A stretch of 64,000 bases of DNA, from contig NZ_JAPEQG010000001.1 of the NCBI RefSeq assembly GCF_026339735.1, positions 6,198,501-6,262,500 of the forward strand. Direction: 5' to 3'. Numbering within the stretch: position 1 is the stretch's first letter; each line of letters starts with the position of its first letter. Under the pieces are notes generated by a model. It was given only the letters and a program-made list of their open reading frames with translations. It was not told the origin of the DNA and ran no database searches. This document shows, piece after piece, positions 1 through 8,204 of this stretch. Source of the DNA: Streptomyces sp. NBC_01669. GTDB taxonomy: Bacteria; Actinomycetota; Actinomycetes; Streptomycetales; Streptomycetaceae. Made by a program: the position numbers and the translations under genes.

Positions 1-31
1 CGACCAGCCAGCCCTTGGCCTTCTGGGACAC
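1..31 (-). CDS. Possible 5' end of a gene running off the left edge
   Basis: On the minus strand a GTG (31-29) opens a frame that stays open to the window edge and reads MSQKAKGWLV. A Shine-Dalgarno-like GGAGG lies six bases before the GTG. Only ten codons are visible, so the product cannot be named. The sequence around the ribosome site (GTCGTCCTCCGG on the plus strand) occurs twice, at 34-45 and 49-60, so the ribosome site is duplicated. This could also be chance. Confidence 0.35.
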   Translation of the reverse strand, partial: MSQKAKGWLV

Positions 32-90
32 GGTCGTCCTCCGGGGGGTCGTCCTCCGGAACGGGAAGGACGTGAGGAAGGAAGTGAGGT

Positions 91-121
91 CCGTCCCGGT
101 GGCGCGCGGCCACCGGGACGG
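91..121 (-). terminator. Hairpin after the secreted repeat-protein gene
   Basis: A perfect 13-bp stem (91-103 with 109-121) closes a 5-base loop 36 bases past the stop of the minus-strand repeat-protein gene. There is no strong T-run, which is common for Streptomyces terminators. The position fits transcription termination of that gene. Confidence 0.6.
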
Positions 122-156
122 AATCGTGGCGGTACGGGGACGTGGATGCGTCCCCG

Positions 157-1110
157 TCAGCTGTCCGCCTGCGTGCCGCTCGCCCGACGACGCAGGAGCC
201 AGGCTCCGCCGACGGCGGACGCGGCGAGAACGCCGGCACCCGCCGCGATCTGGGAGGTGTCCGGACGGACGCTGCCGCCTACACCAGTTTTGACGTGCCC
301 GGAGGGAGAGGTGGGCACGGTGGAGCTGTCCTGACCGCGTCCGTTTCCGGTGTCGCGGCCGGTGTCCTGACTGCGTCCGTTCCCGGTGTCGCCACCGGTG
401 TTCTGGCCGCGTCCGTTCCCGGTGTCGCGCCCGCTCTGGCCTCCGGTGTCGCGACCGGTGTTCTGGCCTCCGGTGTCGCGCCCGCTCTGACCGCCGGTGT
501 CGCGACCGGTGTTCTGGCCTCCGGTGTCGCGCCCGCTCTGACCGCCGGTATTGCGCCCGCTCTCGTTCCCGGTGGAGGAGCCGATGCTGCCGAAGGGGTT
601 CTGGTTCCCGAGGAGGCTCTCGCCCCTGGCGGCCAGGTCGTCGAGGGAAGGCACCCCGAAGCCGTTGTCCGTGTCGTCGCCGGAGGCGTTGTCCTCCACG
701 GCGTCGGCCGTGGCGCCCGCTGCGGCGTTCTTCGCGGTGTCCGCAGCCTTCACCCGCAGCGTTCCGGTGGCCCCTTTGCCGTTCTCGCAGGACACGTCGA
801 TGCTGTACCGACCCGCCTCGGTCATCGTCGGCACCGTGAACGTGCCGACCACCACCTCCTTGCGGGTGGTGGGCCCCAGCTTGAAGTCCCCTGCTTCCAG
901 GGAGTTCGTATCCCCGGTGGCCTTCGCGCCGTTCCCGCAAGCGGTGGTGTTCACCGTGACTGTGGTGCCCGGTGCCACGTCCGCCGGTGATATCTCCAGC
1001 TGACCGAGGTCCCCTGCATACGCGGGCGTCGCGGCGGTGGACAGGCCGAGCGCGGCAGCGGTGAGCGCCGCGGCGGCGGTGCCGGTCACGAGGCGGGCAG
1101 GACGGCGCAT
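157..1110 (-). CDS. Secreted, membrane-anchored protein with DTG/SGR repeats
   Basis: The product is 317 aa. The ATG at 1110 is chosen because GGAGG precedes it and a typical signal peptide follows at once (twin Arg, hydrophobic stretch, cleavage near ATPAYA). A conserved-looking extracellular domain of about 100 residues with two Cys comes next. After a linker there is a low-complexity stretch of repeating GRDTGGQS/GQNTGRDTG units (nucleotides 325-567), then a C-terminal hydrophobic segment ending in Arg-Arg-Arg. That order (domain, flexible stalk, TM, positive tail) is the layout of a cell-wall protein. I find no clear LAxTG sortase site before the membrane segment; VKTGVGG is the nearest thing. 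It probably stands on the cell surface; the function is unknown. A terminator hairpin follows at 91-121 and an inverted repeat lies upstream at 1187-1203. Confidence 0.85.
   Translation of the reverse strand: MRRPARLVTGTAAAALTAAALGLSTAATPAYAGDLGQLEISPADVAPGTTVTVNTTACGNGAKATGDTNSLEAGDFKLGPTTRKEVVVGTFTVPTMTEAGRYSIDVSCENGKGATGTLRVKAADTAKNAAAGATADAVEDNASGDDTDNGFGVPSLDDLAARGESLLGNQNPFGSIGSSTGNESGRNTGGQSGRDTGGQNTGRDTGGQSGRDTGGQNTGRDTGGQSGRDTGNGRGQNTGGDTGNGRSQDTGRDTGNGRGQDSSTVPTSPSGHVKTGVGGSVRPDTSQIAAGAGVLAASAVGGAWLLRRRASGTQADS
325..567 (-). repeat. In-frame repeats coding the DTG-rich stalk
   Basis: Imperfect tandem units of about 24-36 bases code for alternating GGQSGRDT, GGQNTGRDT and NGRGQDTG blocks. 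The middle copies are almost identical at DNA level, so the copy number is likely to vary between strains. The units stay in frame and replace no domain, so a flexible stalk is the likely role. Confidence 0.8.
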
Positions 1111-1472
1111 GGGGGTTCCTCCGAGCAGGGGCGCTGGTGGGGCATCTCCTGATGCAGAGCTAACGGGCGGCGCGCCACCCATGCATGCTGACACTGAGTC
1201 AGCTTTCACTCGACCGGTCCGGGCCGGACCCTTTGTCGAGCGGTAAGTGTGCAGGTCACGGCGGTGATGAGAGGGTGTGTGGCGGGTCTCGCGACACACC
1301 GTGCTGATCGGGTGACGAGCCGCGAGGAATGAGTGCCGCACATCACATGCATGGCCTCGTCGGCCCCGGGCACACGCATGACACCCCCCACGGGACGGCT
1401 TTCCCCCCGCCGCCCCAGGCCGCCGCCCTCATCGGACCCACCCCCCTGGGCCCGATGGGGGCGGTCCCGCCG
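1111..1472. other. Gene-free stretch between the repeat-protein gene and the DUF5990 gene
   Basis: 362 bases without a convincing gene. It holds the upstream region of the minus-strand repeat-protein gene, with an inverted repeat GCTGAC-N5-GTCAGC at 1187-1203 and a short GC-rich hairpin near 1163-1178. Beyond about 1300 I see nothing of note. Confidence 0.5.
1187..1203 (-). promoter_or_regulatory. Inverted repeat GCTGAC-N5-GTCAGC, possible operator
   Basis: Two perfect 6-base arms are separated by ACTGA, 77-93 bases before the ATG of the secreted repeat-protein gene. Size and position suit a dimeric repressor or activator site. I could not place a convincing -35/-10 pair around it, so this is tentative. 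Confidence 0.3.
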
Positions 1473-1943
1473 TCACTCGGGAGCGATGGCGGACCAGGTG
1501 ACGACCGGCGGCCGGACGCGGGCGCAGAGCGGCTGCCCCTTGGCGTCGGAGAGGCGCAGGCGTGCGGTGAGGTGTCCGGAGCGCACGGCGGCCTCGAGTA
1601 CGGCCGGATCGACGTCGCCGAACATCAGCTTGGCCCGCCGGAACATGGAGAAGACGCCGTGATCGTCCACGGTGCCCCAGGACAGATAGACGAAGCGCCC
1701 GCCGAGCCGGTTCTGCACGTACGGCCCGGTGACCGTGATGCCGTCGTCGGTCGCGGTGGCCGTGCAGTCCAGTGTCCATGAGGCCGACGGGGCGTCGCCG
1801 GGGCACAGTCCCAGCAGCTCACCGGGCCTGTCCTTGCGCTGTACGCCGACATGGATGTTCCGGGCGCCGGGGAAGTCGCTGTCGGCCCCGCAGGTGAGGC
1901 CGGGGAGGTCTGAGCCCTCGATGTGGATCTGCATGGCCTCCAT
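1473..1943 (-). CDS. DUF5990 family protein
   Basis: 156 aa, soluble, no signal peptide. The sequence (start MQIHIEGSDLPG, central VTGPYVQNRLGGRF, C-terminal ARVRPPVVTW) resembles the actinobacterial DUF5990 family, small proteins with no assigned reaction. The family assignment is from memory. The gene begins nine bases after the stop of the class IV aminotransferase gene on the same strand, so the two are probably co-transcribed and coupled. There is a second in-frame ATG three codons in. GGAGG sits only two bases before that second ATG, so the first ATG is kept. Confidence 0.75.
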   Translation of the reverse strand: MEAMQIHIEGSDLPGLTCGADSDFPGARNIHVGVQRKDRPGELLGLCPGDAPSASWTLDCTATATDDGITVTGPYVQNRLGGRFVYLSWGTVDDHGVFSMFRRAKLMFGDVDPAVLEAAVRSGHLTARLRLSDAKGQPLCARVRPPVVTWSAIAPE

Positions 1944-1952
1944 GTTCCCGTC

Positions 1953-2744
1953 TCAGACGGTGTCCCAGGGCGCGGCCTCGTAGGCCAGCCCCACCCGCTT
2001 CATCAGTTCCTCGTCGACCACGAACTCCGTGTCGTCGATCCGCCGGATCGGCGCGATGCCCTGCGAGTTGGTGAGGAATGCCGACCGGTAGCCGCCGATC
2101 CCGTCCAGCGTCACCGGACGGCGTACGGACTCCAGCCCGGCGCCCGGAAGTTGCTGCTCCAGCAGGGCCATGGTGATGCCGAGCAGTGCGGGTGCGTCGG
2201 GCCAGACGACAGAAGTGCCGTCCCAGAAAGCGATGTTGGTGATCGCTCCTTCCGTCACCGTCCCGTCCGGTGCGATCAACAGTGCCTCGTCGAAGCCGGA
2301 GCGTGCGGCGAGTTGCCCGTAGTAGGTCTGGCCGAATTCGCCGGGGCGCTTGATGTGCGGGACGGTACGGACATACGGAACGGACATCAGGCTGTGCGGT
2401 TCGGTGGACTTCTGCGCCGGTCCGCGCACGGTGACCATGACGGTCGTCCCGGTGTCGCCCGGCGGCAGGAAGGCGTGCACCCGGGTCGAGGCGTCCCGTG
2501 CCCCGGCACTGTCCAGCGCGTGCCGGATCAGCTCGCGCACCCGGCCGCCGTCGAGCCCGTGGCCGAAGAGTTCCCGGTTGGCGGCGTCCAGCCGGGCCAG
2601 GTGGAGGGCGAGGCCGCGTACCCTCCCGTCCCTGACCTGCATGGCAGTGAAGTGGCCGTAGTTGGAGAATGCGGGGATCCGGAGATCCGCCTCCGTTGCG
2701 GCGTGTCCGTTGAACTCGACGTACAGGGGTGCGGCGGTCGTCAT
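1953..2744 (-). CDS. Class IV aminotransferase (BCAT / aminodeoxychorismate lyase-like)
   Basis: 263 aa, a pyridoxal-phosphate enzyme of fold type IV. Visible family marks are YVEFNGH at the N terminus, HIKRPGEFGQTYYG with the likely Schiff-base Lys, and APDGTVTEGAITNIAF, which binds the cofactor phosphate in this family. The length suits the aminodeoxychorismate lyase / D-amino-acid aminotransferase branch rather than the longer true BCAT enzymes. Substrate cannot be set from sequence. The ATG at 2744 has GGTGGA four bases before it and is preferred to the in-frame GTG at 2753. It is the first gene of a likely two-gene unit with the DUF5990 gene. Confidence 0.85.
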   Translation of the reverse strand: MTTAAPLYVEFNGHAATEADLRIPAFSNYGHFTAMQVRDGRVRGLALHLARLDAANRELFGHGLDGGRVRELIRHALDSAGARDASTRVHAFLPPGDTGTTVMVTVRGPAQKSTEPHSLMSVPYVRTVPHIKRPGEFGQTYYGQLAARSGFDEALLIAPDGTVTEGAITNIAFWDGTSVVWPDAPALLGITMALLEQQLPGAGLESVRRPVTLDGIGGYRSAFLTNSQGIAPIRRIDDTEFVVDEELMKRVGLAYEAAPWDTV

Positions 2745-2818
2745 GTGTTCCACCGTATGCCGGAGAGGTGAGGGGCGGCGCTTGACCTCATCCTTGGTTG
2801 ACGTACGAGTCTCGCCGC

Positions 2819-3409
2819 ATGGAACTCACCACACCACCCCTGAAGGTCGCGGTCATCCTCGCCAGCAATCGCGAGGGCCGCTTCGCCCCGGTCGTCGCCG
2901 ACTGGTTCCTCTCCCGTACCGCCGGCCACCCGGGCATCGAGACCGACCTGATCGACGTCGCCGAACTCGATCTCCCGTTCGCGCTCACCTACCGCCCGGG
3001 ACCGGACGTACAGACCCGACTGGCGAGAGCGTCCCTCCGGTTGGCCGCCGCCGATGCCTTCGTCGTCGTCACGCCGGAGTACAACCACTCGTACCCCGCC
3101 CCGCTGAAGAACCTCATCGACTGGCATCACGCCGAATGGCAGGCCAAGCCCGTCGCCTTCGTCTCGTACGGGGGAGTGTCGGGTGGTCTGCGGGCCGTCG
3201 AACATCTTCGTCAGGTCTTCGCCGAGCTGCACGCCGTCTCCCTCCGCGACACCGTGTCGTTCCACAACGCGGGCGCTCTCTTCGACGACGAGGGTCGGCA
3301 CAAGGACCCCGTGGCCGTCGACGCGGCGGCGAAGACACTGCTCGACCAGTTGACCTGGTGGGGGAGTGCGCTGCGGGACGCCAAGGCGGTCCGCCCGTAC
3401 GGAGGCTGA
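2819..3409 (+). CDS. NADPH-dependent FMN reductase family (flavodoxin-like)
   Basis: 196 aa flavodoxin-fold protein. KVAVILASNREGR is the N-terminal FMN phosphate loop, and TPEYNHSYPAPLKNLIDW is the hallmark of the NADPH-dependent FMN reductase / azoreductase family. It probably passes electrons from NAD(P)H to FMN or a quinone in the cytoplasm. The ATG at 2819 is chosen over an upstream TTG at 2798. No ribosome site is seen, but TTGACC lies at 2782-2787 and TACGAG about 10 bases before the ATG, so a very short or absent leader is possible. It is divergent from the aminotransferase gene. Confidence 0.88.
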   Translation: MELTTPPLKVAVILASNREGRFAPVVADWFLSRTAGHPGIETDLIDVAELDLPFALTYRPGPDVQTRLARASLRLAAADAFVVVTPEYNHSYPAPLKNLIDWHHAEWQAKPVAFVSYGGVSGGLRAVEHLRQVFAELHAVSLRDTVSFHNAGALFDDEGRHKDPVAVDAAAKTLLDQLTWWGSALRDAKAVRPYGG

Positions 3410-3465
3410 TCGCTTCTCGGCTGGACGCAGGTCCCGGCACCAGTGTGTCCGGGACCTGCTCCCTG

Positions 3466-5115
3466 TCAGCCGACCGAGACCGCGGACCAGGTCGCGGCCA
3501 CCGCGTTCTGTTCCGCGCTGCCCGCCCCGTACAGGTCCTTCGCCGCGTTGAGCGTCGCCGTGCGGGCGGCGGCGTAGTTGGTCGAGGACGTCATGTAGAC
3601 CGTCAGCGCCCGGTACCAGATCTTGCCGAGCTTGTCCTTGCCGATGCCGCTCAGCGTCGCCCCGTTGCACGTGGTGCCGTTGTGCTGGACGCCGCCGATC
3701 GTCTTCGGGCCGCTGCCCTCGGCCAGCAGATACGCGAAGTGGTTGGCCACACCGGACGAGTAGTGCACATCCAGACTGCCGACCGAGGAGCTCCAGCAGT
3801 CCGCCGATTTGCCGTCCTTGGAGGGCTGGTCCATGAACCGCAGGGCGGCCTTCCCGAAGCCGGACTTCACGATCTTCTCGCCGATCAGGTAGTCGCCCGG
3901 GTCCTGCGCGTTGTTCGCGTGGAACTCGACCAGCGTGCCGAAGATGTCGGAGGTTGCCTCGTTGAGACCGCCCGGCTCACCGGAGTAGGTGAGGTTCGCG
4001 GTCTTGGACGTCACGCCGTGCGACATCTCGTGCCCGGCCACGTCCAGCGCGACCAGCGGCCCGAAGGTGGAGCCGTCGCCGTCGCCGTACGTCATGCAGA
4101 AGCAACTGTCGTCCCAGAAGGCGTTGTTGTAGTTGTTCCCGTAGTGGACACGGTTGTACGAGCCCTTGCCGTCACCGGCGATGCCGTTCCGGCCGTGCAC
4201 GTTCTTGTAGTAGTCCCAGGTCGTGTCCGTGCCGTACTGGGCATCGACCGCCGCGGACGCGCGGTCGGAGGTGGCGCCGTTGCCCCAGTGGTTGTCGGCA
4301 TCGGTGAACAGAACCGCGGGGGCCCGGCTCCAGCAGATGGAGAAGATGCAGCCGTCGGTCTTGTTCTGCGCGTCCCCGGTGTACGTGTTGCCGCGCGTCG
4401 CGTCCTTGAGCTGGTATGTCGACCCGGACTGGGTCGTCTCCAGCGGGACCGTACCGCCGTAGAGGGACCGGCCGTCGCCGCCGGCCGTCTCCAGGCTGTC
4501 CCAGGCGTCGATCTGCCGGCCCGTGCGCGCATCGGTGAGCACGACACGGGCGACGGGGTTGCCCAGCGAGTCCTTGCCCGCGGCCTCGGTGCGCCAGGCC
4601 AGCTTGGGTGCGCCGTGCAGGGCGTCCACGACGAGCTGCGGTTTGGCGGCGACCTTGCGGAGCTTTTGGCCGCGGTGGGCGGAGCGCAGGGCGGCCGCAC
4701 CCAGGTCCGCGGCCATCGGTGCGGAGAGGGACGGAGCCACGGTCGGCACCGAGAGATCCCCGCGCACGGCCCGGTCGGCGCTCCGGTACGCACCGTCGGG
4801 CGCCAGATGCACGATGAAGTCGCCTCCCAGTACAGGGAGTTGGCGGTAAGTGCGGCTGTAGCGCACATGCTGACTGCCGTCGTTGTCGATGACCACATCG
4901 CGCACCGCGGTGTCCTGGGCGCCGGTGAGGCCCAGGGCGATGGCGTGCCCGGTGATCGCGGCCTCGGCGTGACGGACGGCGGTGGCGCGGCTGGGAGACG
5001 GGTGACCGGCCGCGGCGGCGCCGGTGGTCGCGGTGAGGGCGGAGGCCAGCAGGGTGGCGGCGGCCGCGGCTATGCCGAGCGGGGTGAGGCGCGATGCATG
5101 CCGAATCGATCTCAT
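3466..5115 (-). CDS. Secreted M4 (thermolysin-like) neutral metalloprotease precursor
   Basis: 549 aa preproenzyme. Residues 1-36 are a signal peptide. About residues 45-195 are the propeptide (FTP/PepSY type) that chaperones and inhibits the protease. The mature catalytic domain follows. Zinc ligands are seen in HEMSH (His362, His366; catalytic Glu363) and GGLNEATSD (Glu386). The proton-donor His is in DVHYSSGVANHF (His451). Two Cys pairs (CIFSIC and CFC) suggest disulfides. Length and motif order are normal for Streptomyces M4 enzymes, which digest extracellular protein. The ATG has GAGGAG four bases before it. A promoter with a perfect palindrome in its spacer lies at 5178-5206. Confidence 0.95.
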   Translation of the reverse strand: MRSIRHASRLTPLGIAAAAATLLASALTATTGAAAAGHPSPSRATAVRHAEAAITGHAIALGLTGAQDTAVRDVVIDNDGSQHVRYSRTYRQLPVLGGDFIVHLAPDGAYRSADRAVRGDLSVPTVAPSLSAPMAADLGAAALRSAHRGQKLRKVAAKPQLVVDALHGAPKLAWRTEAAGKDSLGNPVARVVLTDARTGRQIDAWDSLETAGGDGRSLYGGTVPLETTQSGSTYQLKDATRGNTYTGDAQNKTDGCIFSICWSRAPAVLFTDADNHWGNGATSDRASAAVDAQYGTDTTWDYYKNVHGRNGIAGDGKGSYNRVHYGNNYNNAFWDDSCFCMTYGDGDGSTFGPLVALDVAGHEMSHGVTSKTANLTYSGEPGGLNEATSDIFGTLVEFHANNAQDPGDYLIGEKIVKSGFGKAALRFMDQPSKDGKSADCWSSSVGSLDVHYSSGVANHFAYLLAEGSGPKTIGGVQHNGTTCNGATLSGIGKDKLGKIWYRALTVYMTSSTNYAAARTATLNAAKDLYGAGSAEQNAVAATWSAVSVG

Positions 5116-5177
5116 CGGACTCCTCGGAGTGCGTGGGGCGGAGGGCGATCTGAGCGATGGTTCTGAGTTCGCATCAG

Positions 5178-5206
5178 ATTTAAGGGTTCATGACATGTCA
5201 TGTCCA
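5178..5206 (-). promoter_or_regulatory. Promoter of the M4 protease gene with a 14-bp palindrome in the spacer
   Basis: Read on the minus strand, TGGACA (5206-5201), a 17-base spacer and TTAAAT (5183-5178) make a good sigma-70-type promoter about 60 bases before the protease ATG. Positions 5189-5202 are the perfect palindrome CATGACATGTCATG, which fills most of the spacer and touches the -35 element. A protein bound there would block RNA polymerase, so this is a likely repressor operator. The regulator is not recognised. Confidence 0.55.
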
Positions 5207-5323
5207 TACCGCAACGGCGAGAGGGGAGGACACGGCACCGAACCGCCCCGACAATCGACGAGAAGGACACGCCGCAGGCACAAGAGATGAAGAGCAAGAG
5301 CAGAAGAGCTGAGGAGATCGACG

Positions 5324-5662
5324 GTGACATCGCCGGCATGGCTGACCGTACTGACCACCACGGACAGTGAGGAGAAGGCCCACGCCCTCGCCCAGGGCGC
5401 GGTGGAGGCGCGGCTCGCCGCGTGCGCGCAGATCTCCGCGCCTGTCACCTCCGTCTACCGGTGGCAGAACGCCATCGAGACCACCGAGGAGTGGCAGGTG
5501 CTGTTCAAGACGACGGCCGAGCGCTACGACGAACTGGAGGAGCACCTCCGCGCGGCCCACGACTACGAGACCCCGGAGATCATCGCCGTGCCGGTGGTAC
5601 GCGGAAGTGCCGGCTACCTCGCCTGGCTGTCGTCGGAGACAGCTCCGATCACGGCCCTGTGA
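5324..5662 (+). CDS. cutA: CutA1-type divalent cation tolerance protein
   Basis: 112 aa, the usual CutA length. The family pattern is clear: VLTTTDSEEKAHALAQGAVEARLAACAQI near the N terminus (shown here as the region from residue 9), VYRWQ in the middle, EEWQVLFKTT, and HDYETPEIIAVPV before the C terminus. CutA forms a ferredoxin-like trimer linked to copper and other divalent-metal tolerance; its exact job is still unclear. The GTG start has GAGGAG seven bases before it. The stop overlaps or adjoins the start of the next gene, so the two are translated together. Confidence 0.92.
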   Translation: MTSPAWLTVLTTTDSEEKAHALAQGAVEARLAACAQISAPVTSVYRWQNAIETTEEWQVLFKTTAERYDELEEHLRAAHDYETPEIIAVPVVRGSAGYLAWLSSETAPITAL

Positions 5663-5664
5663 CC

Positions 5665-6132
5665 ATGCCGCAGGCCGCCCCCGAACTATCTTTCTTCGTC
5701 TATGGAACGCTGCTCCCCGGCGAACCCAACCACGATCTGTTTTTCCGCGGCCGGGCGATCGCGGAACAGCCCGCGCTGCTGCCGGGCGCCCTTCTCTACG
5801 ACGGCCCCGGCTACCCGTACGCGATCGAGGGCCACGGCACCGTTCGCGGCACACTGGTGACCGCCGCGCCCGCGAGCTATGCCGAGCTGCTCGTACAGCT
5901 CGACCGGCTGGAGGAGTACGTCGGTCCCGGACACCTGGGCAATCTGTACGAGAGGGTCGCCCGAGAAGTCCGCCTCCCGGCCGGGAAGCCGCCCGGCACC
6001 GGAACCGCCCGCGCCTGGGTCTACTTCGCCGCCGCTCCCGTCGCCCGCTCCCTCCGCTCCAACGGCACCCTCATCCCCGGAGGCAGCTGGCTCACCCGCC
6101 GGCAGCCTCCACCCGCACCGCGCACACCTTGA
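5665..6132 (+). CDS. Gamma-glutamylcyclotransferase / AIG2-like protein
   Basis: 155 aa. The start FFVYGTLLPGEPNH carries the YGTL substrate-loop motif of the gamma-glutamylcyclotransferase fold. LDRLEEYVG holds the conserved Glu that acts as acid/base in this family. The likely reaction is release of 5-oxoproline from a gamma-glutamyl amine or peptide, but substrate is not predictable. The ATG at 5665 is used. A GTG at 5659 overlaps the cutA stop in GTGA fashion and could be the true start, adding two residues. The last 41 bases overlap the 3' end of the convergent nasA gene. Confidence 0.85.
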   Translation: MPQAAPELSFFVYGTLLPGEPNHDLFFRGRAIAEQPALLPGALLYDGPGYPYAIEGHGTVRGTLVTAAPASYAELLVQLDRLEEYVGPGHLGNLYERVAREVRLPAGKPPGTGTARAWVYFAAAPVARSLRSNGTLIPGGSWLTRRQPPPAPRTP

Positions 6133-8182
6133 ACTCCGGCATTCGCGACACCGGGTCCAGCGCCGGGTTCGTCAGCGTGTTGGCCCGGCCCTCACCCGCC
6201 CAGTGGAACGGCATGAAGACGGTGTCCTGCCGGATGGCCCGGGTGATCCGCGCGGGTGCCACCGCCCGCCCGCGCCGTGAGGTGACCGCCACCGGATCGC
6301 CCTCGGCCACCCCGATCCGCTCGGCGAGCCGCGGATGCAGCTCCACGAACGGACCGGGTGCGGCGGCGTTGAGCTCATCGACCCGCCGGGTCTGCGCGCC
6401 CGACTGGTACTGGGCCACCACCCGCCCGGTCGTCAGCACCACCGGATACTCCCGGTCCGTCTCCTCGGCGGCCGGACGGTGCGTCACGGGAACGAACCGG
6501 GCCCGCCCGTCGTCCGTGGCGAACCGGTCCAGGAAGAGCCGCGGCGTACCGGCGTGCTCCTCGTCCGGGCAGGGCCAGAACACCCCGTCCTCCGCCGCGA
6601 TCCTGGCGTACGTGATCCCCGCGTAGTCGGCGGGCCCGCCCGCAGAGGCGCGCCGCAGCTCGTCGAAGACCTCCTCGGGATCGGCGGGGAACCCCTTGCC
6701 GTGCCCGAGGAGCGCGGCCAGCCCGTTCAGCACCTCCAGATCGGTGCGTACGCCCTCCGGCGCGGTGACCGCCCGCTGCCGCAGCAGCACCCGTCCCTCC
6801 AGATTGGTCGTCGTCCCCGTCTCCTCCGCCCACTGCGTCACCGGCAGCACCACATCGGCCATGGCCGCCGTCTCCGACAGCACCACATCCGCGACCGCGA
6901 GGAAGTCCAGCGAGCGCAGCCGCCCCTCCACATGCGCGGCGTGCGGCGCGGACACCACCGGGTTGGACCCCATCACCAGCAGCGCCCGCACGTCCGTCCC
7001 CAGCGCGTCGAGGAGCTCGTACGCGCTGCGTCCCGGCCCCGGCAGCGAATCGGGATCCACCCCCCACACCTGCGCGACATGGCGGCGCGCCGCCGGGTCG
7101 GTGAGCTTGCGGTAGCCGGGCAACTGGTCGGCCTTCTGGCCGTGTTCGCGCCCGCCCTGACCGTTGCCCTGCCCGGTCAGGCAGCCGTATCCGGACAGCG
7201 GCCGGCCCGCCCGGCCGGTGGCCAGGCAGAGATTGATCCAGGCGCCGACCGTGTCCGTGCCCTTGGACTGCTGCTCGGGACCGCGCGCGGTCAGCACCAT
7301 CGCGTTCTCCGCGGCGCAGAACATCTCCACCGCCTCCCGCAGCTGCGGAACCGGCACCCCGGTCAGCCGCTCCACCAGCTCCGGCCAGTGGGCCATCGAA
7401 CCTGCCCTGGCCTCGTCCCAGCCGCTGGTGCGCTCCCGTACGAACTCCTCGTCCACCCGCCCCTGCGCCACGATCAGATGCAGCATCCCGAGCGCGAGCG
7501 CCAGATCCGTGCCGGGCCGGGGCGCCAGGTGCAGGTCCGCCTGCTCGGCGGTCCTGGTCCGGCGCGGATCGATGACGATCAACCGGCCACCGTTCTCCTT
7601 CAGTTCGGTCAGATAGCGCAGCGCGGGCGGCATCGTTTCGGCGAGGTTCGAGCCGACGAGGATCACGCATCCCGTGCGCGCGATGTCCTCGAGGGGGAAC
7701 GGCAGTCCACGGTCGAGGCCGAAGGCCCGCTGGTGCGCGGCGGCCGCCGACGACATGCAGAACCGCCCGTTGTAGTCGATCTGAGAGGTCGACAGGACGA
7801 CCCGGGCGAACTTCCCGAGCGCGTACGCCTTCTCGTTGGTGAGACCGCCGCCGCCGAAGACCCCCACGGCATCGGGCCCGTGCGCCGTGCGGGCGCGGAC
7901 GAGCTGGTCGGCGATCCGGGCCAGCGCCTCGTCCCACCCGGCGGGTTCCAGTTCGCCACTGGCCGGATTGCGTACGAGCGGTCCGGTCAGCCGGACCCGT
8001 GAGGAGAGCACGGCGGGCGCTGTGCGGCCCTTGCCGCACAGCGCACCGCGGTTGACGGGGAAGTCGGGACGCTCCAGGACCTCGGCCACCGCACCGCCGA
8101 CGGCCGGCCGCAGATTCATCCCGCACTGCAGCGAGCAGTACGGGCAATGGGTGGCGGTGGGAGCAGTCTCGGTGCGGGCCAT
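6092..8182 (-). CDS. nasA: Assimilatory nitrate reductase catalytic subunit (molybdopterin oxidoreductase)
   Basis: 696 aa. The N-terminal 4Fe-4S site is seen as Cys13, Cys16, Cys20 and Cys49. It is followed by the molybdopterin oxidoreductase domain and the C-terminal dinucleotide-binding domain (from about residue 580). Cys142 in RFCMSSAA is the expected Mo ligand of the Nas/Nap group. The enzyme reduces nitrate to nitrite in the cytoplasm for nitrogen assimilation. The NasA name rests on this domain set, the lack of a Tat signal and the GlnR-type operator upstream; a formate dehydrogenase-like enzyme is the main alternative. The ATG at 8182 has no ribosome site. CACGCT lies six bases before it, so the transcript may be leaderless. 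An in-frame GTG at 8224 is a less likely start because it would lie inside the operator. Confidence 0.85.
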   Translation of the reverse strand: MARTETAPTATHCPYCSLQCGMNLRPAVGGAVAEVLERPDFPVNRGALCGKGRTAPAVLSSRVRLTGPLVRNPASGELEPAGWDEALARIADQLVRARTAHGPDAVGVFGGGGLTNEKAYALGKFARVVLSTSQIDYNGRFCMSSAAAAHQRAFGLDRGLPFPLEDIARTGCVILVGSNLAETMPPALRYLTELKENGGRLIVIDPRRTRTAEQADLHLAPRPGTDLALALGMLHLIVAQGRVDEEFVRERTSGWDEARAGSMAHWPELVERLTGVPVPQLREAVEMFCAAENAMVLTARGPEQQSKGTDTVGAWINLCLATGRAGRPLSGYGCLTGQGNGQGGREHGQKADQLPGYRKLTDPAARRHVAQVWGVDPDSLPGPGRSAYELLDALGTDVRALLVMGSNPVVSAPHAAHVEGRLRSLDFLAVADVVLSETAAMADVVLPVTQWAEETGTTTNLEGRVLLRQRAVTAPEGVRTDLEVLNGLAALLGHGKGFPADPEEVFDELRRASAGGPADYAGITYARIAAEDGVFWPCPDEEHAGTPRLFLDRFATDDGRARFVPVTHRPAAEETDREYPVVLTTGRVVAQYQSGAQTRRVDELNAAAPGPFVELHPRLAERIGVAEGDPVAVTSRRGRAVAPARITRAIRQDTVFMPFHWAGEGRANTLTNPALDPVSRMPEFKVCAVRVEAAGG

Positions 8183-8204
8183 GGGCCCAGCGTGCGAGCC
8201 GGGT

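Noticed and set aside
325..567. CRISPR-like or mobile repeat near the left end
   Set aside because: Repeats are in frame in a secreted protein with no unique spacers and no cas genes.
2662..5166. An 834-codon open frame on the plus strand
   Set aside because: It lies opposite the aminotransferase and M4 protease genes and has an Arg/Gly/Val-rich, domain-free translation. It is a GC-driven shadow.
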